Of a stretch of DNA of 64,000 nucleotides, positions 43,213 to 50,901 are shown one piece after another; within the stretch, counting starts at the first letter, position 1, and the number at the start of each line of letters is the position of its first letter. Where the stretch lies: NCBI RefSeq assembly GCF_900110295.1, contig NZ_FODF01000008.1:1-64000 (forward strand), in the 5' to 3' direction. The translations under genes were made by a program, and so were the position numbers. This stretch comes from Peptostreptococcus russellii (GTDB taxonomy: Bacteria > Bacillota > Clostridia > Peptostreptococcales > Peptostreptococcaceae). The notes under the pieces were generated by a model that was given only the letters and a program-made list of their open reading frames with translations, made no database searches and was not told where the DNA came from.

Positions 43213-43248
43213 AAAAAAGAAATGGCTATTTAGCCATTTCTTTTTTTA
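43213..43248 (+). terminator. Terminator after tdk
   Basis: AAAGAAATGGCT pairs with AGCCATTTCTTT around ATTT, followed by seven T residues. Confidence 0.9.
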
Positions 43249-43384
43249 TAGTATAACACATCTAAAATAAAATTTTTAGAAAATAAATAGATAACTTGGA
43301 TTGGAATTAATTTAACAAAAAATAAATGTAACTACAATAATAAAGTGTAGTATTATTGGAAAAATAAATACTATATAAAAAGTA

Positions 43385-43413
43385 TTGTTAAGCATGACTA
43401 CTTGTGATAGAAT
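43385..43413 (+). promoter_or_regulatory. Promoter of the TSCPD gene
   Basis: TTGTTA (43385-43390) and TAGAAT (43408-43413) have 17-bp spacing. Confidence 0.6.
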
Positions 43414-43451
43414 AAATAGTTGGAAAGTTAATTAAATAGGAGGAATGGGTA

Positions 43452-43715
43452 ATGAAGGAAATAATATACAATCCACAAGGTGTATGCTGTAAGGAACTTC
43501 AGATAACACTAACAGATGATAACAAAATTGAAAACTTAAAGTTTGTAGGAGGATGTCCTGGAAATACAGAAGGAATAAGTTCTCTAGCTAAGGGACAGGA
43601 CGCTTCAGAGGTAGCTTCTAGATTAGAGCATATAACATGTGGTAATAAGACTACATCATGTCCTGCGCAGCTTTCAATAGCTTTAAAGAAGGCTTTATCA
43701 GAAGAATTAATATAG
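43452..43715 (+). CDS. TSCPD domain-containing protein (TIGR03905-type)
   Basis: This 87-residue cysteine-containing protein has a small fold also found at the C-terminus of some ribonucleotide reductases. Signature blocks are YNPQGVCCKEL, FVGGCPGNTEGI and the eponymous TTSCPAQLS. The four or five Cys suggest metal or redox binding, but the function of stand-alone members is unknown. AGGAGG precedes the ATG. Confidence 0.88.
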   Translation: MKEIIYNPQGVCCKELQITLTDDNKIENLKFVGGCPGNTEGISSLAKGQDASEVASRLEHITCGNKTTSCPAQLSIALKKALSEELI

Positions 43716-43722
43716 TCATATA

Positions 43723-43768
43723 AAAATGTATTCTTTTACTTAATTCAAAAGTAGGAGGATACATTTTT
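43723..43768 (+). terminator. Terminator after the TSCPD gene
   Basis: AAAAATGTAT pairs with ATACATTTTT, with a partly paired interior, and is followed by T residues. Confidence 0.6.
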
Positions 43769-43821
43769 TATTTAAATCGATTAATAAAAACTAAATATAG
43801 ATAATATTAAAAAAAGAAACA

Positions 43822-43850
43822 TTGTATTTAAAATAAAAATATGTTATTAT
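43822..43850 (+). promoter_or_regulatory. Possible promoter of the HicB-like gene
   Basis: TTGTAT (43822-43827) and TATTAT (43845-43850) have 17-bp spacing. They would give a leader of about 160 nt in which no known RNA element was recognised. Confidence 0.4.
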
Positions 43851-44015
43851 TAAAATAGTTAGGTGGAATAAATTAAGCCTATATTTATATTTTCATGTTA
43901 AAATTAAGATAAATAATTATCAAAAATAAAGATATAATATTTCATATTTATATAATAGATATGAAGTAAAGATATATTTTAAATTCTATAATATTTCAGA
44001 AGTGGAGGGAGAGTT

Positions 44016-44282
44016 ATGAATGGTGCAAGCAGAGCCTATCCAACAATTTTAAAGAAAACAGAAAGTGGTTACAGCGTATTTGTTCCAGATTTAAACATTG
44101 AAAAAGAGGGGAGAGATATAGCGAGTGCGTTGTCTATAGTCAAAGAGTCTATTAAAAAAATGGTTTTAAAATGCAACAAAGAAGGAATAAAGATCCCCTA
44201 CCCGCATTCTAAAAAGTTTGAACATAATAAAGATGATATATTGACCTTGGTTGAGATTAATTTTAAAGATTTAATGAGCTAA
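44016..44282 (+). CDS. HicB-like antitoxin-fold protein (orphan)
   Basis: This 88-residue protein resembles the N-terminal RNase H-like fold of HicB antitoxins: YPTILKKTESGYSVFVPDL, then a helix with DIASALSIVKESIKKMVL. There is no DNA-binding C-terminal domain and no HicA toxin gene on either side. It may therefore be a solitary member with a different role. TGGAGGGAG precedes the ATG, and its own terminator follows. Confidence 0.6.
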   Translation: MNGASRAYPTILKKTESGYSVFVPDLNIEKEGRDIASALSIVKESIKKMVLKCNKEGIKIPYPHSKKFEHNKDDILTLVEINFKDLMS

Positions 44283-44379
44283 ACTGCATTATTTATAATA
44301 GAAGATTGAAAAGTAACAATCGATTAGTATTTTAATATATTAGTATAATATTTTAGCTTTAATTGTTTAAAAAATAGCA

Positions 44380-44414
44380 AAACACTTGATGATTTATTTA
44401 TCAAGTGTTTTTTA
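44380..44414 (+). terminator. Terminator after the HicB-like gene
   Basis: AAACACTTGA pairs with TCAAGTGTTT over an 11-nt loop, followed by T residues. The remainder of 44283-44654 is AT-rich with no other feature apart from a likely -10 (TATAAT, 44619-44624) for the next gene. Confidence 0.8.
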
Positions 44415-44654
44415 TATAATTAAAATTAAAAAGCATAAAAAACAGTGGTTGATGCTAGAAAAGCTATATTATTATATAATATGTATATTTTTCTTGATAA
44501 AAATAATCATAATTCAAAAGATTCATTAGATATTATTGATTTATTTTATATTAACTATATATAATTAAAAAGATATATTAATTAGTATAAAAGTCTTTAA
44601 ATAATGCTTTTTAAAAGGTATAATGTTAATTAAGAATTAATTTAAGGAGGAGCT

Positions 44655-44963
44655 ATGAATTATTTTTATCTTCTTGTGTTGATAGCTATTTATTTCTGCT
44701 TTAGTCATGATAGCAAGAAAGTGAAGGAAGAGCTTAAAAACACAAGAAAAGAACTCGATGAGCTGGCTAGGAGTACTGGAAATCCAGAAAAAAGTCCATA
44801 TTATATTGAGCCTGAAGTAAAAAAGAATCTAGTTGCATTGATCTCTAGTGGAGAAAAAGTTAGGGCAGTTAAAATATTAAAGAATATGAAAAAACTTGAC
44901 CTTGTAGAAGCAAAAATGATAGCAGATTCCTTAGAAGAGAATCAATCAGGTGAAAATTTTTAG
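44655..44963 (+). CDS. Membrane-anchored protein with ribosomal L7/L12 C-terminal-like domain
   Basis: This 102-residue protein has an N-terminal hydrophobic helix (MNYFYLLVLIAIYFCF), then a charged coiled linker and a C-terminal 40 residues (NLVALISSGEKVRAVKILKN then LDLVEAKMIADSL). That last part follows the helix-turn pattern of the ribosomal L7/L12 C-terminal domain (Lys-Ile-x-Ala-Ile/Val, then Leu-Lys/Val-Glu-Ala-Lys). L7/L12 uses this face to recruit translation GTPases, so this may be a membrane docking site for such a partner. TAAGGAGGAG precedes the ATG. A GC-rich terminator follows. Confidence 0.6.
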   Translation: MNYFYLLVLIAIYFCFSHDSKKVKEELKNTRKELDELARSTGNPEKSPYYIEPEVKKNLVALISSGEKVRAVKILKNMKKLDLVEAKMIADSLEENQSGENF

Positions 44964-45010
44964 GAAATAAGTCTAATAATATAGTAACAAAATAATAATT
45001 GTCAATTGAA

Positions 45011-45043
45011 CCCGGCATCAATAGGTGTCGGGGAATTTTATTT
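45011..45043 (+). terminator. Terminator after the L7/L12-C-like gene
   Basis: CCCGGCATC pairs with GGTGTCGGG (two G-U pairs) around AATA and is followed by a T-rich tract. Confidence 0.75.
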
Positions 45044-45156
45044 ATTTTAAAGATTCTAATTGGTTAAAAATATTATATTATGGATATATAAGTAATAAAA
45101 GAACTTTTATAATGAAAAAATTTTATATAAATATATTTCTAAATAGGAGGACTTAA

Positions 45157-45636
45157 GTGGAGAAAAAATCAATCTTAGAAAAGAATACTCTTAAAGCAAT
45201 ATTGTCGGTAATTATGTTAATCGTAGTAGCAATTGCAGTATCTAATGGTAATATACAAAGTAATCAAAAGATGAAGTTAACAACTGTAAGAGGTTATATT
45301 GAAGCTATAAGTGATAATGATTTGGCTGCCTCAAAAAAATATGTATTAAAAGATGTCGATTATAGAAAGTTTAATCTTTTAAATGCTGGTGAGGAAAACA
45401 TTTCTGTAAGATATATAAAATTTATTTCCATGGAAAAAGTTAAGAAGTTTAAGCCGAAAAAAATATACCTAAAAGATGGTAAGAGCAAACTCTACCTAAA
45501 GGGGAGTATTGTAAAGGTAAGCTATATAATAAAATATAAAAACTCAGAAAAGGATCAAGAAAAAAAGGAAAAAATATTCACTATGGTAAAGACTATAAAT
45601 AGCAGCTATAAAATAGTAAATATTGAAAATCTATAA
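45157..45636 (+). CDS. Hypothetical protein with N-terminal signal anchor
   Basis: This 159-residue protein has one membrane helix (about 12-30) and an extracytoplasmic basic domain. Its early region (TTVRGYIEAISDNDLAASKK) resembles the opening helices of NTF2-like domains, which often occur in exported Firmicute proteins, but the match is only in pattern. Translation starts at GTG (45157), with AGGAGG 6 nt upstream. It is monocistronic. Confidence 0.55.
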   Translation: MEKKSILEKNTLKAILSVIMLIVVAIAVSNGNIQSNQKMKLTTVRGYIEAISDNDLAASKKYVLKDVDYRKFNLLNAGEENISVRYIKFISMEKVKKFKPKKIYLKDGKSKLYLKGSIVKVSYIIKYKNSEKDQEKKEKIFTMVKTINSSYKIVNIENL

Positions 45637-45807
45637 AAATTCATTTAATTAAAAAACAACTTCATTAGGAATTGAATATAGCTATTGATGTAAATTATAT
45701 AAAAATGTTTATAAATTTTATAATACTAAAAATAAATTCAAAAACTATGGATTTATTAAGGTTTCTGTTATAAGATACTCTATAATTTAATAAAGGAGGA
45801 AACAGTA

Positions 45808-46605
45808 ATGAGATTAAAAGATAAGGTTATATTAGTCACATCTTCTACTAGAGGAATAGGTTATGCGATTGTTTCAGCTTGTGCAGCTGAAGGGGCAATA
45901 GTTTATATGGCTGCTAGAAATGAAGAAAGAGCAAATGCAAGAATTGCAGAGTTTACAGAAAAGGGATATACAGTAAAGTTTGTATACAATGATGCTACTA
46001 AACCTGAAACTTTTAAAACTATGATAGACGAAGTAGTTGAAAAAGAGGGTAAAATAGATGTTTTAGTAAACAACTTTGGTACATCAGATCCTAAGAAAGA
46101 TCTTGATATAGAACATACAAAAGTGGATGATTTCTTAAAGTTTGTAGATCTAAATATTGCAAGTGTATTTATAGCTTCGCAAGCTGCAATTCATCACATG
46201 AAGGAAAACGGTGGCGGAAGTATAATAAATATATCATCAATAGGTGGAATAGTTCCAGATATATCTCAGATTGCTTATGGAACTAGTAAGGCAGGTATAA
46301 TACATATGTCAAAGATGATAGCAGTTCAGGAAGCTAGAAACAATATTCGTTGTAATGTAGTTGCTCCAGGAATGACTGCCACAGATGGAGTGAAGGATAA
46401 CTTAAATGAAAATTTCCAGAATATGTTTTTAAAGAATACACCTATTAAGCGTATGGCAGAACCAGAGGAAATAGCTCAAGCTGTTGTTTACTTTGCTACA
46501 GATGCAGCAGCATACACAACAGGTCAAGTAATGGCAGTAGCAGGTGGATTTGGTCTTGCTACACCGATATTTGGTGACTTATCAGAATCATTGACAAGTA
46601 GATAA
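45808..46605 (+). CDS. Short-chain dehydrogenase, probable 7alpha-hydroxysteroid dehydrogenase
   Basis: This 265-residue SDR enzyme has the unusual cofactor loop VTSSTRGIG (most SDRs have TGxxxGIG), an AARNEE turn favouring NADP(H), and VNNFGTSD. The catalytic Ser-Tyr-Lys set lies in SSIGGIVPDISQIAYGTSK. The C-terminal TGQVMAVAGGFGLATPIF closely follows clostridial 7alpha-HSDH sequences as I remember them, including VVPDIS and AGGFALGTP. It would oxidise the 7alpha-hydroxyl of primary bile acids. It is monocistronic with GGAGG before the ATG. Another substrate cannot be excluded. Confidence 0.7.
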   Translation: MRLKDKVILVTSSTRGIGYAIVSACAAEGAIVYMAARNEERANARIAEFTEKGYTVKFVYNDATKPETFKTMIDEVVEKEGKIDVLVNNFGTSDPKKDLDIEHTKVDDFLKFVDLNIASVFIASQAAIHHMKENGGGSIINISSIGGIVPDISQIAYGTSKAGIIHMSKMIAVQEARNNIRCNVVAPGMTATDGVKDNLNENFQNMFLKNTPIKRMAEPEEIAQAVVYFATDAAAYTTGQVMAVAGGFGLATPIFGDLSESLTSR

Positions 46606-46683
46606 TATTAAAAGTGTATCAGTATCAGAAACTTAATTAGTATAAATAAAATTAATAATAAAATTTTGGTATATAAATTGTAT

Positions 46684-46713
46684 AAAAGACCAGCTAAAAA
46701 AAGCTGGTCTTTT
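46684..46713. terminator. Bidirectional terminator between the SDR gene and dapB
   Basis: AAAAGACCAGCT pairs with AGCTGGTCTTTT, with T-runs on both strands. Confidence 0.88.
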
Positions 46714-46718
46714 TAAGT

Positions 46719-47474
46719 TTATCCTTTAATTACATCTTCCATGCTAAATAGTCCATTTTTTTGATTTTTAAGATATTTAATTCCTCTTAGAGCTCCTTTT
46801 GCAAATGATGCATCAGTTAATGCCTGATGACTTAATGTTAAAACATCATCTTCACCTGCGAAAATAACATCGTGGTCGCTTATTATATTTCCACCTCTTA
46901 CTGAGTGGAATCCAACTTCTTCTTTTTTTCTTTTTTGTAGTACTGAATCTCTGCCGTATTGTGGATATAGTTCTGGTCTTGCTTCCTTCATAGAATCAAA
47001 TAACATTTTTGCTGTTCCACTAGGAGCATCTTCTTTTCTATTATGATGCTTTTCGATAATTTCTATATCGAATTCTTTTAATTCCTTTGCCATTTTCTTT
47101 AATATTCCCAGCATAATGTTTATACCAAAACCGGTATTGTGAGATAAAAGAATAGGAATATTCTTTGAAGCTTCCTCAACCTTTTTTTCATCATCTTCAT
47201 TAAGCCCAGTAGTACCTATAACTACAGGAACATTGTTTTTTACAGCATAATCAAGCATAGATTCTATATTATCTCTATGAGAGAAGTCTATTATGCCTTC
47301 GCATTTCATATCTACAGCTTCAAAATTTTTAAAAACTCTTATTCCATCTTTTGTATCATTTTCTTTGGCAGATCTTGATACACCAAAAGCAATTTCGCAA
47401 CCGCTATCTTCATTAACAGCTTTGATAACTGATTTTCCAACCTTACCATAATAACCAACTATTGCAATTTTCAT
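46719..47474 (-). CDS. dapB: 4-hydroxy-tetrahydrodipicolinate reductase
   Basis: This 251-residue enzyme of lysine and diaminopimelate synthesis has the nucleotide loop IAIVGYYGKVGKSV, the VIGTTGL block, the catalytic EKHHNRKEDAPSGTA and the C-terminal SHQALTDASFA. It stands alone here, without dapA or other dap genes. The ATG at 47474 has CTGGAGG upstream; the open frame continues 17 codons further but with no initiation signal. Confidence 0.95.
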   Translation of the reverse strand: MKIAIVGYYGKVGKSVIKAVNEDSGCEIAFGVSRSAKENDTKDGIRVFKNFEAVDMKCEGIIDFSHRDNIESMLDYAVKNNVPVVIGTTGLNEDDEKKVEEASKNIPILLSHNTGFGINIMLGILKKMAKELKEFDIEIIEKHHNRKEDAPSGTAKMLFDSMKEARPELYPQYGRDSVLQKRKKEEVGFHSVRGGNIISDHDVIFAGEDDVLTLSHQALTDASFAKGALRGIKYLKNQKNGLFSMEDVIKG

Positions 47475-47671
47475 GTTAACCTCCAGATCTATAATAATAT
47501 TAAATAATAATAATTCTATTAACATTATTATAGCATAGTATAAAAATTTAACATAGGATTTGATATTGCTATTTTAAAATATTTATAGTTTTATCTTGAA
47601 ATAAAAAAAGATAATTATTCCGAAAACATGGATTTAGGGAATAATTAATAAAATAAGGTTTATTAAGTTTC

Positions 47672-47700
47672 TTGTAAGTAATAGTTCAAAGTGATATAAT
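47672..47700 (+). promoter_or_regulatory. Promoter of the thiW transcript
   Basis: TTGTAA (47672-47677) and TATAAT (47695-47700) have 17-bp spacing, placing the transcript start just before the TPP aptamer. Confidence 0.7.
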
Positions 47701-47717
47701 CAAATTATAATATACAA

Positions 47718-47802
47718 AAAGGGGAGCTCGGAAGGGCTGAGAGTAGCGAAAGCTTTACCCATAACCTGATTTGGATAACGCCAACGTAGGGAAATCTTAT
47801 GA
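47718..47802 (+). promoter_or_regulatory. TPP riboswitch (THI-box)
   Basis: The THI core is evident: AGGGGAGCTCGGAAGGGCTGAGA, then ACCC-ATAACCTGATTTGGATAA and CGCCAACGTAGGGAA. Thiamine pyrophosphate binding should favour the downstream terminator and stop thiW expression. Confidence 0.96.
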
Positions 47803-47825
47803 CGTGTATGTCAGTATTTTAAGAT

Positions 47826-47850
47826 TGTGTGCTTTGGCACACTTTTTTTA
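47826..47850 (+). terminator. TPP-riboswitch terminator
   Basis: GTGTGC (47827-47832) pairs with GCACAC (47837-47842) around TTTG and is followed by a long T-tract, 16 bp before the thiW ATG. Confidence 0.88.
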
Positions 47851-47865
47851 TTTTTAGGAGGTATT

Positions 47866-48366
47866 ATGAGTAATATAAAAAAATTAACATTAGCAGGATT
47901 ATTTTGTGCATTGGCAGTAGCTGGTAGCTTCATATCTATTCCTGTGCTAGGAAGTAGGTGTGCACCAGTTCAACATATGGTAAATGTAATAGCGGCAATA
48001 ATTTTGGGACCTTGGATTGGGCTTGCTATAGCCTTTTTTTCATCTTTGCTTAGAAATATGATGGGGCTCGGTTCGATTTTAGCTTTTCCAGGAAGTATGT
48101 TTGGCGTGTTTATTGCAGGAGTTTTATATAGAAATACTAAAAGTATACTGACTGCTTGTATAGGTGAGGCTTTTGGAACAGGAATAATAGGTGGTCTTTG
48201 TGCCTATCCAATAGCAGTATTATTTATGGGGAAGAATGCAGCTGAACTAGGATACTTTGTATATGTAACTCCGTTTTTAATATCTACTGTTGTGGGATCA
48301 ACAATAGGAGGGCTTGTAGTATTTTCTCTTGCAAAATCTAAAGCACTAAATTGGGGAAGTGTATAA
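47866..48366 (+). CDS. thiW: Energy-coupling factor S component ThiW
   Basis: This 166-residue membrane protein has about five or six helices. ThiW-specific features include GSRCAPVQHMVNVIAAIILG and RNMMGLGSILAFPGS. It is the substrate-binding subunit of an ECF transporter for the thiazole precursor of thiamine and would use a shared EcfAA'T module encoded elsewhere. It is controlled by the TPP riboswitch directly upstream. GGAGG precedes ATG 47866, and its own terminator follows. Confidence 0.92.
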   Translation: MSNIKKLTLAGLFCALAVAGSFISIPVLGSRCAPVQHMVNVIAAIILGPWIGLAIAFFSSLLRNMMGLGSILAFPGSMFGVFIAGVLYRNTKSILTACIGEAFGTGIIGGLCAYPIAVLFMGKNAAELGYFVYVTPFLISTVVGSTIGGLVVFSLAKSKALNWGSV

Positions 48367-48444
48367 GGACGATAGTGTAAATAGAATTTATAAAAAATAG
48401 AAATAGAAGGATTTAAAGAATATAGAAATATTATTTATAAATAA

Positions 48445-48482
48445 AAAAGCCATAACACTAAGTTTTAGTGTTATGGCTTTTA
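48445..48482. terminator. Terminator after thiW
   Basis: AAAAGCCATAACACTA pairs with its complement around AGTTT, with T-runs on both strands. Confidence 0.88.
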
Positions 48483-48590
48483 AAGTTCATATAAAAACAA
48501 TATGAGTTTTTAATTAACAATTGATTAAACTTTGATAACCTTTCTATATATTAAATATTAAAAAAATAGACAAGGTCAAAATTTATTATT

Positions 48591-49163
48591 TTACTTTGAA
48601 TATGTTACTGCAGTATATGAAACATAACTGTTGTTATTGTATCCATATGTAATACCAAGTGTAAGAGTTCCGTAATTGTTTTTAGAAGCACTTTCTATTG
48701 AATTCAATGGTATTATATAGGAATCACCATCTTGTTCAAGATGAATACCACCAGATATTTTAAATTCACGTCCTGTATTAGAAAGTGTAAACTGAGTATC
48801 ATAAATATCCAATTTCGGATTCTTTACAGAGATAATATTCTTATCCTTATCATAGAAAGTAACACTTACTCTAGGCGATTTCGAAAAATCAATATTTGGA
48901 ATATCACCATCTGTTTGACCTGAAGTTTTTTCTATAATTTTCATTCTATCATTTTTTACAAATTTTTCAAACTGCTGTCTACTGAAAGTTCGAACAATAG
49001 CATCTCTTTTATCGTTTTCGATATTTAAATCCGAATATGTGTCAGTATTTGTGATGTTACGATTCTCTTCAGAAGTCGGTATAAATGCCTTGTCTAAAAA
49101 CATGGCTCCTGCAAGCACTATAATAGCAACTGTTATTAATGCAATTAAAGATTTTTTTATCAT
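48591..49163 (-). CDS. Hypothetical exported or membrane-anchored protein
   Basis: This 190-residue protein has one N-terminal hydrophobic segment (KKSLIALITVAIIVLAGAMF) that acts as anchor or signal peptide. The remaining polar domain contains a beta-rich C-terminal half with many Asn, Tyr and Ser residues. No lipobox and no recognised family. AGGAG lies before the ATG. No terminator is clear on its 3' side, although the thiW terminator lies about 110 bp beyond. Confidence 0.55.
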   Translation of the reverse strand: MIKKSLIALITVAIIVLAGAMFLDKAFIPTSEENRNITNTDTYSDLNIENDKRDAIVRTFSRQQFEKFVKNDRMKIIEKTSGQTDGDIPNIDFSKSPRVSVTFYDKDKNIISVKNPKLDIYDTQFTLSNTGREFKISGGIHLEQDGDSYIIPLNSIESASKNNYGTLTLGITYGYNNNSYVSYTAVTYSK

Positions 49164-49481
49164 AATTCTTCTCCTGAATAATATATTAATACTAAAAGAA
49201 ATACATATTTAAAAACATTAGATTTATTTTTAAAAAAGTTTTCCTAAAGGAAATTTGACTTTTAATTATAAATCAATTCTCTTTATTATATCATATAGAT
49301 TTATCAATAACCATATAAATAGCAAAATTTCTTTTAACGCTAGGTTATAAATTTATATTTTTTATAAAAATTACTAATTTTGCTTATTTTTATAAATTTA
49401 TTTTTGCATATAAGTATAATACATATAATGATACAAATAATACATCTTTTAGAAAATTTGATAAAAGATATAACTGTTTTT
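49164..49481. other. Intergenic region, nothing recognised
   Basis: About 320 bp of AT-rich sequence lie between the anchored hypothetical gene and the chromate transporter genes. I see no gene, RNA motif or clear terminator in it. Confidence 0.5.
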
Positions 49482-50030
49482 TTAAATAATAAAGCTAAAT
49501 AAAACTCCTACAGTTGCACTTATGACTATTATCTTTATTATGTTTACTTTTTTTGACATAAATAAGATTCCACCAATTATAAAGCCAATAACACCAATGT
49601 ATTTAATTCCCTCAGGAGAAAAAATAGAGGATTTAAACATATCAATGGCAGCTATTAATATAAGACCAGGTATTGCAGGCTTTAGACCTTTTAAAGCTCT
49701 ATCAAGTAAGGTAATCTTCTTTCCTCTAAATAAAAAATAGCCTAAAAGTAGCATCAGTATGCAGGAAGGTGTAACTTCTGCAATAGTTGCCACAATAGCC
49801 CCAGGTACAGAAGCTACTTTAGTACCTATAAATGTAGCAGAATTGATTCCTATTGGACCAGGCGTAATCTGAGAAAGAGAAACAAGGTCTGTAAGCTCTT
49901 TTATTGTAAGCCATTTCATGTCATTTACAACATACCTTTGAATAAGCGGTAAAACTGCATAACCACCACCAAATGCAAAGGCTCCTATTTTTAAAAAAGT
50001 AATATAAAGAAGTAAAAGCTTGTTTATCAT
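49482..50030 (-). CDS. Chromate transporter family, second half-size subunit
   Basis: This 182-residue membrane protein has a single CHR domain with five or six helices and the family motif FAFGGGYAVLPLIQRYVV near the N-terminus, followed by LSQITPGPIGINSATFIG. Half-size CHR proteins work in pairs, and its partner is encoded immediately upstream with a 4-bp overlap. The pair may export chromate or another anion. Substrate is unproven in Clostridia. Confidence 0.88.
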   Translation of the reverse strand: MINKLLLLYITFLKIGAFAFGGGYAVLPLIQRYVVNDMKWLTIKELTDLVSLSQITPGPIGINSATFIGTKVASVPGAIVATIAEVTPSCILMLLLGYFLFRGKKITLLDRALKGLKPAIPGLILIAAIDMFKSSIFSPEGIKYIGVIGFIIGGILFMSKKVNIIKIIVISATVGVLFSFII

Positions 50031-50593
50031 TTTATTTTATCCTCCTCAACAAGTGAAAATACAATCAAGCCAATCATACCAGATAGCAATATAATATATA
50101 TTGTATTTATGTTAGTAAAATATGCTGCAGAAAAAGCACTAAACATTAGTATCGATCCAAAAATTTTATGTTTTACAAGAGCTTTTTTTGCCATTTGGAA
50201 AACTGTAATAAACAAGACTGCACTTATTGCACCACTCATACATCCTAGAGCAGCCTTTACAATGCTATTTTTAGAAATAGTATTGTAAACATAGTACATA
50301 ATCGAAATAATAATTAGACAAGGTAAAACAGAAGCCAAAAGGCATACGAGAGCACCCTTCCAACCGATTAATCTGTAACCTGTAAGAATAGAAGTATTTA
50401 TAGCCATGGGTCCTGGACCTGATTGTGCGATTGCCACAATATCAAGCATTTCGTCATCATCTATTAATTTTTTTTTATTTACAAATTCATCGCGTATAAC
50501 AGGTACAATAGTATAGCCACCACCAAAAGTAAACATATTTATTTTAAAGAATGTTATAAAAAGTGACTTATAACTTATTTTCTTAGAATCCAT
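50027..50593 (-). CDS. Chromate transporter family, first half-size subunit
   Basis: This 188-residue membrane protein is homologous to the following gene, with FTFGGGYTIVPVIRDEFV and AQSGPGPMAINTSILTGYR as CHR-domain motifs. It is the first gene of a two-gene unit with a 4-bp overlap (translational coupling). AAGGGG precedes the ATG. Together the two halves correspond to one full-length ChrA. Confidence 0.88.
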   Translation of the reverse strand: MDSKKISYKSLFITFFKINMFTFGGGYTIVPVIRDEFVNKKKLIDDDEMLDIVAIAQSGPGPMAINTSILTGYRLIGWKGALVCLLASVLPCLIIISIMYYVYNTISKNSIVKAALGCMSGAISAVLFITVFQMAKKALVKHKIFGSILMFSAFSAAYFTNINTIYIILLSGMIGLIVFSLVEEDKIK

Positions 50594-50824
50594 AATATCA
50601 CCCCTTAAATTTAAGAATATAAATATAATTAAATTATATCACAAGAAGGGAAGTTTTATTAGAAGTTGACAAAAATGAAAATAGCTAGAATCGTAAAGTA
50701 ATAAATTTGTACTATTTACTATGTAATTTATATAATATATTAATTGTTGATATATAGTTAAGTAAGAAATGAAAACTAAAGCAAGTACAGTAGAATCAAT
50801 GCTTTTAACTAGATGTAACATTAT

Positions 50825-50854
50825 TTGCCTATACTTTATAAACTGTGGTATAAT
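50825..50854 (+). promoter_or_regulatory. Promoter of the TPR/Sel1 operon
   Basis: TTGCCT (50825-50830) and TATAAT (50849-50854) have 18-bp spacing. The rest of 50594-50824 shows no gene or RNA element. Confidence 0.65.
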
Positions 50855-50901
50855 AATATACGTGTAATTATGTTTATTTAAGTATTGAAGGGGTGAATCA
50901 G

